Source: Urechis unicinctus (taxonomy: Eukaryota; Annelida; Polychaeta; Xenopneusta; Urechidae). Taken from it: 64,000 nt of DNA. Within the stretch, counting starts at the first letter, position 1. Every line of letters starts with the position of its first letter. A program made the translations under genes and the position numbers. Shown piece after piece: positions 19,285-35,992 of the stretch. The stretch lies in contig CM067343.1 of NCBI GenBank assembly GCA_034190875.2, positions 38,297,661-38,361,660 of the forward strand, in the 5' to 3' direction. The notes beneath the pieces were generated by a model. It ran no database searches. It saw nothing but the letters and a program-made list of their open reading frames with translations, and was not told the DNA's origin.

Positions 19285-20676
19285 ACGATCATGTTTGTTT
19301 TTCGCTCCTCACCAACAAAGTTAAAACAGGCGCAACACGATCTTGTGTGGTATACAATTGCCTTTGTCGTCATACTAAGCAGTATTATAATGTCTCGCTA
19401 ACACTACTCCCTTTTGATCATCCATCAAATACGGTGCAATCTAAGTAAATAAAAAAACTACTTAGTCCGTATGCTTAAGCATCCATGCTATATTTTCTGC
19501 ATTAACGTTATCCATAAAACGTCCTGGCAGTCATTGTGCAACCAATGCAACATATGAGGCATTAACCTGATGTGCACCGACTTGCCGTCAGCTATTCGGA
19601 TCGAATACTCCAACCACGCAGCATGTTCCTCCATGTGTTCCGTTATTGCGCCATACCACACGCTGAGAAATCTTTGTTTGTGCTTTGTTCCTAACTTTGC
19701 CCTAAATTGATTGTGCTATATAATCTCTAGATAATATAGCCCCTCCCAGCTTCGGATTGTTAGTAGCGCCTACCACATGCCGATTTTAGCATGTAATTCA
19801 CGTCTCGTCAAATATAAGCCAACGGAACTAACAACGGCGTAAGAATTGCAAGGATATGTTTCCAATAGAAGCTGGAAATCGGTCCCTGTGGTTTTTTTTC
19901 TGTCATGTGTATAATTGTTCATTTGTTTGAAGAGTTATAAGCCTATTTGATTCTATTTATTTACCCGCAGGCATATGATGCAATAGGTCGAAACTTGATT
20001 AATGATTAAAGTTCCTGGTTATGAAAGCAAAATGCTAGCTGTACGTAACTATCATTCAGCTTGTATCCCTGTAACAAGAAAACGCTGATGTAATTATATA
20101 TGGTATAAGTTTTACCCACGGTACTGATACAATGCAGCATTGCAACAAACTTTTGGTTTATCATTCACAACTTGCATGAATATGTACCCGAAATGGAATG
20201 CTCAGATCCCTACTCATTTGCCTAAACTGAATCATCATTTTTGCCGTAACCAGATAATATTCACCGAATTAAACCGACAATAATATTAGTCTTGATCCCA
20301 CACTAATCCGCGCTGCAAGCTTATCGGTTGAGCGAGTTGTCTTTAAGATAGAATCGGTCTGAAAGGCGACAGCGTTGAAAACTAGAGAGAGATTGAGATA
20401 AAGTTTGTTATCTTCATTCAATATGCATACAGATTTTATCATAGTGAACCGGTGTTGAAGATAGTGGGAGCAGATGTGCTCTATCATATTCATACATAAA
20501 TAACAATACAAAGTCTCCATGAGATATTACAGCTACCATTACAATTACAATACCAATAAAGATAAATTGAACAGGATAACATGAGCAAATATACATTTGT
20601 TACATAACGTTAAGAAAATGTCAGTGAAATCATTGATCATGACTTGATGAGAATACGTTATCAGAAACAATATGTA

Positions 20677-21364
20677 AAAGGTGGTTTACAGTGAAGTCGA
20701 AAAGGCCCAAATAAATTTCTTTAGCAGTAACATTGAATTAAATGATTTGAGTAATATTCTTTTCAAGGATAATCGCCTTATCATTTTGTTTGAAGAACGA
20801 TATCGAATAACCCACCTTAAGTAATATATAGAGAGCCTTAATGTGGGGTTTTGCCACGAAGTCCCAGTAGCATAGATTTGCACATACTGCAGTACAATAG
20901 GGTGTGGTCAAGGTGTGTTGGTTTACCTTGTGCTTTATGTTATTCATAATGCCTATTGCCTTTGCAATTGTAATTGCTATTGAGTCAATATAGCTTTTCC
21001 GGTTATTTTTAGTATCCATAATAACACGTAAATAGTTCGTTTTATTGACAATGTAAACTATATTATTGATTATTTTTAGATTAATTTTAGGTTGGTTATT
21101 TGTTGTTTTGGAGAGCATTGCGTGGGTTGTATTGGTGCTTAGTATTTATGGACATCCAATAACTTTAGGTATTTCGATATTGGGTTTGTTTAACTGTTCT
21201 GATTATAAAAACCCTTGAAAATGATCCGCAATATCGGTATAAAATAATGCACCGCCATAAGTGCTTTGATAATTTAGGCTATTGCATATCATTGTCAATA
21301 AGCGTTGCTGAATATTTTCTTACTCTATTTGGGCGGGTTATCCCAGAGATCTATTCATAAAGAA
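20677..21364 (-). mobile_element. LINE reverse-transcriptase fragment, duplicate of 1385-2072
   Basis: Same fragment in the second segmental copy, offset 19292. The 126-codon stop-free stretch is 21118 down to 20738 and differs from copy 1 at only two residues that I see (ILKAIG to IAKAIG, YWEF to YWDF). The upstream extension has one stop fewer than copy 1 (SEQLNK here, SD-stop-LNK there), so it is closer to the original reading frame. The YADD position is also YGGA here, so the loss of the catalytic box predates the duplication. Confidence 0.85.
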
Positions 21365-22642
21365 CAATATAGCGTTTGATACTTATGCTCTTTAGAAAGC
21401 ATTGGCAGTAAAACCAAATATGTGAAATTGATAACGAGAAGCTAGCATCAGTCCTTAATATAAGCTTATTTCGTGATACCGTGGCATTCGAAACGCTAAC
21501 ATATTTTGCAAACAACCCCTAGCAATCGATGGAGCCCCACGGAAGCAATATAAGGCTACAGAAAGTTTAATGGCATGCTTATCTGAAAAAGAGCGCTGGC
21601 TTTTCACGCAGGGTACAACTCGGATTGGCTCTGAGTCATCTTTATCCAGGCTTTCCGAACCTGAAAACAATTCCATTAATTCAGAGATAATGTATAAATT
21701 TGGTGTTTTAGCTTCACCCGAATAAGATCAAAATCCGAAAAACAAATATGCTGTCAGTTGCTAGCGGCGAGTGGTGAAACTTGCTTGATTGGTGGATTCT
21801 AATTTGTTTATTGCATGACAAACTCAAATTTCATAACATTTCTCATCAAATAAACGATGGGTAAACAAGTTTATTCATTCATAGGTTGTGTATTTTCAAA
21901 TCACATACATATACCAATGCTTGCATGCCTGCTGTAGAGGTTCGACTACGTCGGATTAACAAGGCGCTTATTTGGCTATTTGTTGACACTAGTTTAGCCA
22001 CAATCATGTGCTAGCTGTCTTAACCACTTCGATAACCATCAGATTAACTGGCCTGTAGTTGTGCTGTGTTTTATTGCGAGGCAGGTCAATTCATTCCTTA
22101 TGTGTTCACAATAATTTGTTCTCATACAATCATTATATGTTCGGAATGTTTAACATTGTTTAACTGGCGCATTTTAATAATGACGATGCAAATATCGGTT
22201 TCGTGCATGTTACAATAATCATCGATATTTCACGCATATACTTTGTTCTTCTATCAAGTTGCAAACTTCAATATATGCATTGTACCCCTACAAAGCAAAA
22301 TATTGCAGTCATCTTTGTGATAGACCAGACCTGCCTTCTACTAACGGTGGCTTAAATTGTTGAACGGAGGCATAGTTACCGGTCGCAAGCACATATAAAT
22401 CATGTAACATTTACTTTGAAGATGTCATTATAGTAACTGCATTTTCAGATAAACATAAAAGTAATTTTGGAGTAGGATTAATCAGTATGTCAGCCGAATA
22501 CTACTTAATTGCAAGGCAAGAAATATGCATGCAAGCCAACCATGATAAAGATTATTTGTGTTCCGCGTGTGATATTCTATTGCCTATGAAGATGGCGAAC
22601 ATACACACATACTTATACATGTATTTTTACATACATCTACAT

Positions 22643-22861
22643 AAATAAAAAACTGGTATGATAGATATTGGTCGACATTTGGCCGTTAACTGTCCATCTG
22701 TTGATTTATAAAGCCATACAATGTATGCTATCTTTAAACCCTTTAGAGAACGTTCCTTCTCTGAGTGATTGATTGATAATCAATTAATGCGGAATTAAAT
22801 AGAGCGCGATGCTGATTTGATGTGTTTTGAACAAAGAGTACCATTGCCAGTAGCGTTAGTG
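22643..22861 (-). mobile_element. Deletion-truncated LINE RT fragment, duplicate of 4272-4490
   Basis: Carries only the fingers part seen in copy 1 (NATGNGT-like segment, SLREGTFP, LKIAYIVWLYKS, CRPISIIPVF). It stops where copy 1 continues from PVFYL into KFYKR. At 22640-22643 the sequence jumps to what is 3350 in copy 1. The reading frame crosses this junction in copy 1, so the shorter form arose by deletion. Confidence 0.85.
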
Positions 22862-23506
22862 CAGCTGATAGAAGTGATTATTTGTTGAATTAGTACAAGT
22901 GACGACAATTGAAGGGGGACAGAACTACCGGGTTATTTTGTAGATGCGGTACAAGATGGGAGGTATTAGGTTATGCATTGGCGCAACAAGCATGGTGTAT
23001 CGGTTATATTGGACAATTCGGTGAATTAATGAGTAAAGGAACTAAGTGTTTGCCAAGTTTTACTGATCTTATGTCGACGTCATCTAAATTAATCATTCTC
23101 ATACATAGCCATGGCTTTGCAGTGAATACGAGCTGCTTCCGTACGCTTAATTCATGACAAGCGTTGGTTTTTCATCTTGTCGACTAGAAGGAAAGTCGAG
23201 GTTTTGCGCCTAAAGTTGTATACTGTTATTAACGGCAATGTAGCCACTGGAGCAGGCCTGAAAGGATCGAAAAATCTAATAATGTGATAATGATAATTAT
23301 AACAATTTACGACGGCGATAGCATAATAGATGTTATTACCATATATTATTAATTTGTCTACATCAGTTAAATAATTACTATCATTTTATCAAACTATGTC
23401 AATTATTTCAAAATGCATTTGTATCCATTTTTCTATATTTGGCGGAATATTAATCCGTGAAAAGAAATAATCTATAACCGTCGTCAAACAATGAACATAC
23501 ATCGAT

Positions 23507-23640
<134 letters not shown>

Positions 23641-24957
23641 TCATGCATTCTGTTTGATCGGTGGGTGTTAATGCGACATATCTGTTACATCATTTACATG
23701 ATCGATCACGCCCTAGCGCCCAATGGCTTCTAGAAGGTTGTCCAAGGAGTCAATGTCGCCTGAATTTGAATCACTTCCACTTAACGAATTTGAATACTCA
23801 TGGTTACATTAAATGGGGCTCAATAGTAGACCGGGGATTTACGTTTATAGACTCAAGGTATAATAAGGAGGTTTAACTAATGAGATAGATAATGTTTTAA
23901 CGAATAGCGTTATATATCATAGTCTTTGACAATCTTACGATGCGCAAATAGCATATAATTAACAATTATCCGGCTATAAGATTTAACATCAAACGCAGGC
24001 GAAAGCGGCACAGGCAAACTTGACAGGCTTCTGACCGACGCGAGGCTCACGCAATATATAACTGAAAGATTTGCATGCCTCAACTGCTGGCACAGAAAGA
24101 AATATTTTATAAATATTTCATATTGCTAGTGTATTTGTGATGAAGTGAATCAAATAACAATTAATTTAGAAGAATATGACATATTAATATTCGACTCTTT
24201 GTAATAGAAATCTGCGATTGAAGAAGAAAATCTTTGTTCTGAATGGTAGAATGCTTGACCTCTTGTTGCAGTTGATCTCTTTAGGAGCAGTGTCGTAACA
24301 TTGTGTATTACCGGTTTTGCGTTAAATGGTGGTTATTGCACAGGAGACGGGTAAACATATCTGTCCATAAAATCAAGACTATTCACGCGCCTATGCAGTG
24401 TCGGTTACTACTCTCTGCGCTGGATTTTATACAATATAATAAATAAAATGGTTGGATATTTGGTATCTCATACCATCAGAACTCAAGGTTTTATAATGAT
24501 TATCACGAACCCCACTTGAATTATCGTTGTTATTGCAACGCGATGGTTATTATCATGCTACCAATAATCATAAGATATATTTATGGGCCCGAGCGCAGAT
24601 TTTGATGAAGATATCAAATGATAACAGTCTCAGTTAATCGCAATAGCAAATTTGTGCCGTCTGCATAAGCCATCAGTACGTTTGGTATCCGATGTAACAT
24701 CCGTTACGTTGACTGAACTCAGCAGCATCAGCATTAGATGTTCTTCACTGATGCCATATGCATGAAATACCTCTGGCGTTCAGAACATGTACGGACTCGA
24801 CGAGCTGGTTGTCCAATTATACCTTTACAAGTTATCTGTCAGATTGTGCTAGTGTGCGTCACGCCGTAAGGAGACCTGCGTTCAGCCACATATATGTATT
24901 GGCTGGCTTAACCAGATTCACTGGTCAGTTGTTGTGGTGTGCCTAATTTTGATATGT

Positions 24958-25257
<300 letters not shown>

Positions 25258-28200
25258 TGCATATTGAATTTTGATGTAACTGAAGTCAATTAGATCTTAC
25301 TCTATTACGGTTTCTTAGGTAAGTTATGATATAAATAGCACTATGATGCACTTGAATATTGTAATGTTATTGGATTGCTTACTAAGGCTTAATTAATGAA
25401 ACATTAAACCATGTAACAAAACTGTTACATGTTGTCAGTGATGTTAAATGTTTGTAATAAATGGGATTATTTGAAGATATATGCCACTTGAAAGCTGCAG
25501 TTGGGCTGCCACCAAGGCAGGAAAGTTCTGGCAAAAGCCGTTTACACGCCTCGATGCACTAACATTTATTGTTAGTATCTTTGCCCATTGCGCCAATGGT
25601 GCTGCAATCCTTACGTAGAGCCGCAACATAAGAATATCATGACATTGCAAAGATGGAGCATGATGGCGATGTTGGATGGTAGAGATGCGTCTATTCTGGC
25701 AGTCTCAACGTGGATCAGATTGATCACGATATAAGCAGGGAAATCACCTATTTGAATCCGAGGCATTACGTCATAGATATAAAGGTATAGCCCAGCAGTC
25801 GCGGACTGTCACCGCAGCTCATCCAAATCGTGCTGGATCCAAATGCTAATGCCTGAACACAACAGTCAAGTATATGGCTGAATAAGAAATATAATAACAA
25901 GCGAACACTCATCCGCACACCCACCCATCTCGCAAGCGCTGACATTCATACCTACACACAAACACAAACAGATTAACCCCACGTTAATGAGCTTTCAAGC
26001 TTTATAACAGAATTCCACACTCTCAGAATAATAATGATGCTGAATGCATATTGTATCTTTAAGATGAAACGAGTGTTTGGGAACGGACTCTGCTGTGTGT
26101 ATTCCCATATTACTACGCAATATCACACGCTGAGCTCTGTGCGGGTGGTCAATAATCAACGTGCGCCTTGGAAATAAAATTATCGTCAAATAAGTAACAG
26201 TTACTTGATTCGTGTACAGAGGCTAGCTCCGACTCAGCCGTTGCTATAAAGGGTGCAGACTCATAATTGTTTTGTATACATATATGGTGAGCTATCGGAC
26301 AGTCTGAGTCATCTGTCTGGGCAAGTAATACGTTATTGATCCAGAATGTTAGTTTGCTGCAGACTGATATGGGCATGTCGGCACATTCAATGGTTCAAAT
26401 AATCAGGACTATACTAGGATGATGTGTAAAAATTATTCAATCCTTCACTTTGTACATTCGTAATTATACACACTCATCGTCTATGAATATCCCCCCTTTA
26501 CCTCACGGCCACGATTACAACTACTGTTAAAAACACATTTATGGGTCAGCATGTTAATTATGCTGCTAGACGAGTCATTAACGTAATCTTATGTAGTTTT
26601 ATAGATATTAGCTTACAGATCTCCATCTTCTGTGGAAACGATCAATAAACATTGTGATATATTGTTGGATCACTTATACTCCTTTATTGATGCTTGGTTT
26701 CGTTATCGGTAGTGTCTATCCCAGTGAAAGGCTATGACAAACTCGTTTGAGACAACAACTCGGTTTGTTATTTTCCCCCTGTTCGGGTCGTTCTTTTGAG
26801 AAACACACAAAAGTTAAGATACCTACGGAAGAACATAGATAAATGGGTTGTTATTATAAGAATAATAGTGTCTAGGCTACCGGCAATTAACACCCTTATA
26901 TGGCAAACCTTATTATTCACTAAGTAGAAAAGCAGTTAGCACGCATAATGGCGAGATGTTACATATTCATGAATGGTCAAGGAAAATAAAGGTCATCTTT
27001 TGTGCAAACATTATAACCCAAATATAGCTTAACACTGCGCTGTAAGTGAACTTTGCTGGTTGGTAGTACACATCATCAAGTATTTGCTTGACGCAACAAT
27101 GTGCTATAGCAGTACACTTTGGTATGACAATACATAAATCGTTAGGCTGCCACCAATTGAAACGCCCGTTCAAGGGAATCAAGCATTCAATTCATGTCCA
27201 TACTAAATCCATCGTTTAATCCAGCAATTCAAATATTCCATGGGATTCCTAACGTTTACCACAAGTATGGCAAAGCAAAAGGCCTCAGCGGACATGATAT
27301 TGCATCGAAATTGGTAGGATCTCAAAATATATTACCGCTATGCGTCTATTTTCTTTATTAACAGCGGAACCTCTAATAAGAGCAGTGAACACTTTATGTG
27401 CAAAACCGAATATCCTTTGGGGCTCTTAAACAGGCGACTAAGCCATAAATCATCGTGGGAAAGGGTTATTGTTCATAATGTAAGTCAGACAGATATCTTT
27501 TGCTTGCCATGCGCGGGTTGGTTGGCGTTGTGTGCAGCACACCAAGTGTCGTCATTTCCTTTAAAACGTAAAGTGGATATAAACTAGGCACTGTTTCAAC
27601 GTGAGTCAACACGGGTAATGATACTAAGGGTTACGGCGATGTGAGATCTTAAAAGCGATGCGTTAAACTTTATGCGCACGCAATAGTCATATGCATGAAG
27701 GCATCACGTTCGAACGACACGTCTTGATTGTAGGTTTACCAATCTGTTTCATGTGCAATATATCCATCGCGAGTAAGTGTCAAAATATATTGCGCTGTTT
27801 GTAACCATTAAAACATCATCATCTAGTGTGGAAATGAGATCTGCAGCATAATATACTGACATTTACTCATGTTGATGCACAGTATATAACAGCAACACTA
27901 TTTCGATAAAAAGTCAGACTTTGTTGTAGCTGACCGCTAACAACGTCTTTTACTTTATTTGTACCGTTTAGATAAATTATGGCATCAGCGACAAATAGTG
28001 TTATTTTTTTAATGAGCCTCAAATCAACCATATCGTTCACTTATTTCATGTAGGCACGAAACAATGCCAGAACGTTGACAAGCACCATATGTTATCACAA
28101 TATTACTTTCTATATGGGAAATAATCTGATATCCAACAAAAATATTTCCTATAATACCAATTTTGTTGTCCAGGTGAGAAATGCTTTATAAGTATTGTAA

Positions 28201-28419
28201 CATCCCAGACCAGAGAAGAAGCAGGGTCTGTAAGTCGGCTATAAACCAGCACCTCATATATATTTTATTTGCACGTACTAGTAGCTTCAAAATGTGCTCA
28301 ATCCAATACGATTTGGGTAATACATTGTCCCCCATTGGTTAAATATTTACGTCATGCTGCCATGCATTGCTTTCAGCAAAGTTATTCCTTTCAGCAAAAT
28401 GGATTAAAATTTATGCATA

Positions 28420-28880
<461 letters not shown>

Positions 28881-31616
28881 GGATACACCCATATCTGTAA
28901 TATCGGGTTAGTCGTGTTTCTTCTACCTCATCCAATAATACTTAATTACACTTTTTGAAGGCTCTGTCTTGATCCCGCTGGAGGTATCGCGACGGCAGTT
29001 TTGTTTAAACAAAACTCAATGATCCTTAAGGGATTGAACAGAAGCGGATAACTGTATCATAGCGGGTGAGTGAGCCTAATCATTTTTGATGAACAGCCCG
29101 CAAGGGCCGCAATTAATGCGGTATAAGGTGATAATGATCACAGCCGAAACTAGTCATTGCTTCTAGTAGTTTGCCATTCAACAAAATTATTTGAGATTTT
29201 TTAAACTAACTTGCACACATACTTGCTGTATGCCAGATAAAGGGTCTGAGACCTCATATTGAGACGTCAATCTTTGTGTTCTTACAATGGCGGGCAAATG
29301 ATATTCGAGTATCCCGGACTTCCTATAAGCGAAAAGAGCTTGCCTACACTCATGATAGATATTGCAAAACACGATATTGGTTCGCTGAGCATATTTTGTT
29401 TTACACGGCTGCGCATATCTCATAAGTGCAGGGGGTATTTCATGTCCGAGCAATGTAGTCGATTATGTAGCTGCATCGTTGCTAGACTATCCCTCGAAAT
29501 ATGTTTTGGCGTATTAATTGAATATGACTTGCAGCCGTCGCCAAGACATTATATCCACATCCTTTTTCTACTGATAATACACCTTGTTTATCAGAGAATT
29601 GGTATCGCAACACAGTAATGCATATAATAACACGCTGTTGTGTTCGCATACACGGCTCAGATATCATGCAAGCTGGTATCAAATCAGATTGTCGCTCATG
29701 GTCTGGTTTGTTTACGCGCGCTATTACCTCCCCGAATATGGTATGGTTCTCCGCTATGGACCCCATAGTATACTGCTCATTATGCAATATTCCTTCGTGT
29801 TTCCTGTTTGACAGTTCCCAACCCAATACAGCAGTCTTAAAAGTGACCATTTCGTTAGCGAAACATTCTGCGTTTCCTATATTGAATACGCATTTGGTCA
29901 GGTGTAATGATCTAATAAGTTTTAAAAACTTTATTCCTTATCTACCCATATGCTTGAAAATTCAAATATTGACCTGGTCTGATGCGGCGAGTGGTTATCG
30001 TCGCATCGTTATCGTCAAGATGATAGTAACGCACCCGTGCATCACGGTATAAAGTATGCACGTGCAACCGATGTGCATTAGTGTGTACGGATTAATATAC
30101 TTGAATGACATTCGTTCTACGCATGACATTTTCCATGTCCTATAATGCCTCATTAAATGCTTTTATGTTGTCTTAGTCCTGCACCAAACGAGAATAGGTA
30201 TGGACCAAGAAAATAGGGAACATTTCATGGAGAATATAATCGTATTTGACAAACCTGCCGTCATATAAGCTACATTAGGATGGCTTCAGTAACGTAGGAT
30301 TAATATTGCATGGTGGTTGTCTGATGTGACAACAATAGAAATAGTTACGAAGAGATATCTGACATATTACATGGCCAGTGGAATTGTTTTGCCAGTGTAT
30401 AGTTATATCATTGCGGAAAACAATATTGAAGTGACAGTGCACTAAGAACGGTTGCTTCAAACGTTCACTATGGCGCTTAATGATTGACAGTTTTGGATTA
30501 GTTCCTCCACTTTTCACCCCCATATAATATTATATTTGTACGCAATTGATTTTCGTGCATTCAACGTTGGCTATGCATTTTTGCTGAACCATTTAATTTT
30601 GCGTCGTAATAAGGTGCCAGATTTTGTTTTGCTATGTGAGATATAGCCTTTCTTATATATGCCCCAAACCGTATTATTCGATTGCTTGTACATGAATGCG
30701 GAACATTGAGCCTGAGCAGTATGGAAATGTCTCTACTCAGTAAAAGTTTACATTCATGTATTCATTCATATTACTCGCTTATCGCTGATGGTTACAAAAA
30801 CATCTTGTCTGAAGACATAGTTTTTACAGATAAAACCACCATGATTTGATCGGATTTTTACCACGCCCAATCAGGCTCTGACATATCTCCAGGTGACACG
30901 TTGAAATGCTTTCGGAGGCGGGAAAAGCTGCAAACACTACAGATGGCGACACTATCGTCAGTATAGGTTATGTTGACTATCGTACCTCCATTAAATCACA
31001 ACCACAATAAGAGTAACTAACGATTAAACCTAGGCTATTAATGTGAGTAGTCTGATGATATAAAAAACAGACCTTGGCCATTTCAATCCATAAATGAAGC
31101 ACCGCAGCTGATTACCGCACTGACTTTATTGTACAAAACATAAACATTGGCCAAGCAATGCCTTCCAGTTTGAAACGACTAGCTGATAGCAAGCATAAAA
31201 CAAATAAGGCAGACACTGGTTTTGCGGAAAAAATGCCTTGTTTTGTTTTTTGATTAAACCGCAATCTACCTACTCGCTTAAAGTATTTGCAACAAATCTT
31301 GCCTGTAAGTCCAATGCGAACAGAGTTAATGATCCATGACTGTCAATGTTTGTCCGTCTGCAGTACTTTGCATTTTGAATACCTCATGCATTTAGCATGA
31401 GCCCGTATCCATATTATTTCGACGCCTAGTACAAGACATAGACAACCAATTATTCACATAATAATTTGTTTCATCGGACCATCTGTCAAATGAACAGTAC
31501 TAAAACCAAGAAAGTACCAAGCGTGTTAGCTTCCTTATCCATCATCACCGGAACATTTCAGGATGCATGCCTTTAACAATTACTATAAGAAGGGACACGC
31601 TAGACAAAGCCCTTAT

Positions 31617-31751
31617 TTGTATATATATGATACATACATATGCATATATATACATTTATTAATATATATATGTTTATATATATTTGCTTATATATATATA
31701 TATTATATATAAATATAGATTTGTTCATCTATATATAAAAATATATATAAG

Positions 31752-31822
<71 letters not shown>

Positions 31823-31865
31823 ATTTGTATATATATGTTTATTAATTTTTATATATGTATATAGC
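31617..31865. repeat. TA-rich microsatellite just right of the duplication edge
   Basis: Interrupted ATATATAAATA sequence with a pure (TA)n core at about 31756-31815. It starts about 80 bp after the end of copy 2 and has no counterpart after copy 1. Confidence 0.95.
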
Positions 31866-34800
31866 GTAGACGTCATACTGTAACCATATCAAGGTTGTTG
31901 GATTATTTGGAAAACATGGACCTCGTATGATTGCTGGTTCAGGATGGATGCACTAGAATGTCATATCACGAATATACCATGTAAAAGTATGAAGCAGAAC
32001 ATCATTTATCATTATTGTCTTAACCAGCGGACCATTACCCGTTTTGCATTTGTCAGGGGTGATATGGGTTAATGTAGAGCTACATTCTATGTTGGTAAAG
32101 TAATCATATCCGCACGTGGCGGCCAGATGACTCGTCCAAATGAATCGTCCATATGACTCACATACAAATTATGCAGGTTGTTAATTCTATGGACCTCATT
32201 TTGTGTGATATGTGTGAACTGAGATTATGTTACATTAATTACCCATCCCCGACTAAGACTATTCTAGTTCATTTAAGATCAGCATACTATATTCACATCC
32301 GTTCGATCAGTCGCTAATTAAAACCAACAGGAGAATATTTGCCCTACTGCGCAAACTGCTCTCTTATTTAAGACGTTCTGATACTGAATTGAACAACCAA
32401 TCTCTAGGACGATAACAATCACTGATGCAGCCATTTGCCGAATCACCCAAGGAAGAATTATCGACCTGACTGCATTCTGACAAACAGAGAGTTTGGCCCT
32501 CTGAATGAGATCATAATAACTAAACTTGGTTATATTGGAAAACTTGGGACTGAAAAAGGCGCTCATATTAACGACGGATCTGAAGCCTCATTTTTAGTCA
32601 ACATAACAGACGGGACTAAATAGACTCATCCGAAATTCACGTTCTCCCAGAAGTTTAGCGTTCTGGATTATGTGATCGACTTTCATTTAAGGGTTGTGTT
32701 GTGCCAAACGTTTATGCATTTCAGCAGTTGTCACGAATAGAAATCAGAAAAGCAAACGTTGTTATTCAAAAGAGCCGTTGTTTACGCCAAATATGCAGTA
32801 GTATGCATAACAATAGCTGCTATCACATTTGAAACACCGTGTATATAAAAAGTCAAACATATGTAAAAATTATCGAATATTCTTGGCAAGTAATTTAATC
32901 CGGCATGCTCTTATTCAAGCGGATCTAAGCGAGATTGCTTGAGGCCGACAAGTCTTACCAAACGGCAATCGTCTGTTTGTCTGCGTCGTTTTAGGACTTG
33001 GTCTACGCCATACTGTTGCACTAAACCTTACGGATAGCATGTGCATCATCAACAATTACAATTGACTGCTCTTCTGCTATACCAATTTAGTTCACGATGT
33101 TGTAGCGGGAAATACAGGTTTCTCGTTTATAAAGACGCCACACAATAGCGTCGTTTAAAACAGTTATTGATCTTCTAACCTTATATGTTTAAACTTTGGA
33201 CATTCACTCAATTCCTAGCATGATCGTATCGATCTCACCGCAGCACCGACTTGCTGCTAAGGAAAAAGAAAAATAATGCTATAAAATGGAATCACTCTTG
33301 GTAAGATGTATAAATCAGTACAGCGTGTTGTACATTGCAGTAATTGAGGGTGCTAGATTGAAATCCAGGGAACTGTGGGAGTATACGAAACTTTGTTGCG
33401 TTATTTACCACGTCTGGCTACGTCACAAGTATCAAACAGCGGAAACTTAGTGAGCCAACTTCCATTGAAGACGCATTTCCGTCCGAGAATTAGAGCGTAA
33501 TACAGTTTCTATGTGTTATTGACTGTCTTTTGTTTTACTCAAACTTTTGGAGGTCGACATGAGGTTCCTGGTTCATGTTTTTTTACAAAACATTTCCCCA
33601 TATCTCCGAACCCTACGTTAGATTCAGAACACACGTTATTTTCTGAAAAAAACAGTCGTCCCCCCCAAATCTAAATTTTTATTTCCAATGTATATATGCT
33701 TTCAAACAGTGATGAAGTATTAACGATTGATCAAATGCAGGTGTGTTGTACAGACTATACTATAGTTCTTGTTTATATCACAATACAATTATGAACGTTA
33801 AAAACTTCTGTCAAACATATTATTTGCACTGAGCATTCAGTCAAATTGTACAGAAATACTTACAACAGCTGGCTTTTAAGATGCCAAAATGATTACGAAG
33901 TCATGCAATAACTACCTCCTACGGATATGTCAAAATGAGTAGGACGCGCAACAGCATAGTACACCAAAATCTGCCTAGAAATGGATACCGCAAGGTCGCA
34001 TCTCTGAGAACATTCTTGATTGCTGCATTTCAATAAATGAATGCAAAACGCTAAGCGAGATAATGACCATTTCTGATGATCACCATCGTTACCAGAAATA
34101 TATTGGGGTATTACGATTAATGCGTCTCAATCCAGCAGCCTGGTCTTGAATCAGCCGTCGCATCCGCCGATCACTCTGGCCCCGGGGGGAGTGCAATCGA
34201 CTGATCATGAATATTGCCGAACCCATTACTCGACCCAAATAAAGCACCATGCGCGAATCGCTGATTTCCAGCCTGTATTAACTTGTCGCTCATGTCATGT
34301 GCGTGCTAATGGATCCGCGGCCTATAATCTCACGTACATGGAACGCTTTGATAAATACCAATAAACTTATTGACAACTCTAAACCGAATATGGCAACATA
34401 ATCGTCGTTGAAATGTTGCCAGATGATCCTGTTACCAAAATATCTACCATGTTGCGATATTCTTCCTCACAGATCTTCATTTGCACAAGGATGCTTCCGA
34501 GGTCGGTGCCATTTAGTTGCAGATTGGTAATATATATTCCATTTTAAAAAAGTAAGTCTTATACCTGACTTACATTCTAATTGTGCTATTATTAAGCCCT
34601 ACAGGTGTAGATTGTTTTAACTGGATAACACCTAATGACTTCCTGTGCACTTGCTGTGTTGAGTAAATTTGCCGTCGAAGATAATCAGAAGGTATCATCA
34701 AACTTAACGCACAACCCAAACACAAGCAAAGTCTACTTGATAGGCAACGGCAAAGCTGCAGATGAATATAGGCGCTACTGTGAGAGCGCACACACAAGGT

Positions 34801-35829
34801 TATTGAATTCTGTTTTTTACAAGATGCTATAGACAATTTCTTACCAAATATATCAGTTTCTAGTCCATAGTTAGATACCGGTTCGAAACACGTGGTGCAT
34901 ACTCACCAAACCGCCTATCAATTTTATGTCCCTGGACACACTAGTCTGGGCAATACGTACAGATACTTATTTTGGCCTTTCGCCGTTACCAAGTTACCCT
35001 TTTGTTTGTTAGCTACTGGTATCGTACCGCACCTCTAGACGTACGGTTATATTCAAGGTATTTCTGTATGCATGTACTTTATATCAACACGCATGATTCA
35101 AAGATCCTTAACATCCGTATTTAATGGGGATTAAATCAGGCTGTCTTGAAGTAGGTGGAGTTTCAGCGGATTCTTAAATCCAAACCAGGATCATCATTTA
35201 ACCTAAATTCACTTAATAAAAACTTGTTTTGCTCATTATCATAAAGTAAGCATCTGCAAAAATACGCACCATTCTGAATCACACCAGCACACTTGCGAGG
35301 GTCACATTCAAGCGGTCATTGGCTAGCATTATTTGATATCGAGTTTCGTTTCGTTATTCAAGAGTCACATCATCGCATTGATCACGGTCGTTTATAAGCC
35401 AGCGATTTATCGATATCATCGTCGAATATGTTACTTTGATAACCTTAATTAAATTGTGGTTATCTTTATCCTCATCGCATTTTGTATACTAATGCAGGTG
35501 CAATCAAGCTTTATTACAAATACAGAGCACTTCGATTTTTTGTAGGTAAACATATTAAAGAAAGAGTTTGACACTTTGGTTGTCTTGGCTGTGTGACGCT
35601 AGTGAGACTTTTGTCCTCTGCACCAAATTATATCACTTTAACGTTATTAGATACCTTTCAGTGGACCGAAAGGATGCATTACTTTCAAAGAACGTCAACC
35701 GCAAATCCAATTCAAGCCTATGCAAGGATGTGACATACAGATAACAAATACATGACACCTCATGTAACGATCCACGTCTGCAATATTGTCCTATATGCGT
35801 ATGGCTTCACAGCACTATAAATATACGGC
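31866..35829. other. Unassigned AT-rich DNA
   Basis: No frame over 90 codons and no recognised domain, RNA gene or repeat. Frames at 34146-34364 and 34570-34836 are open but unrecognised. Confidence 0.55.
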
Positions 35830-35992
<163 letters not shown>
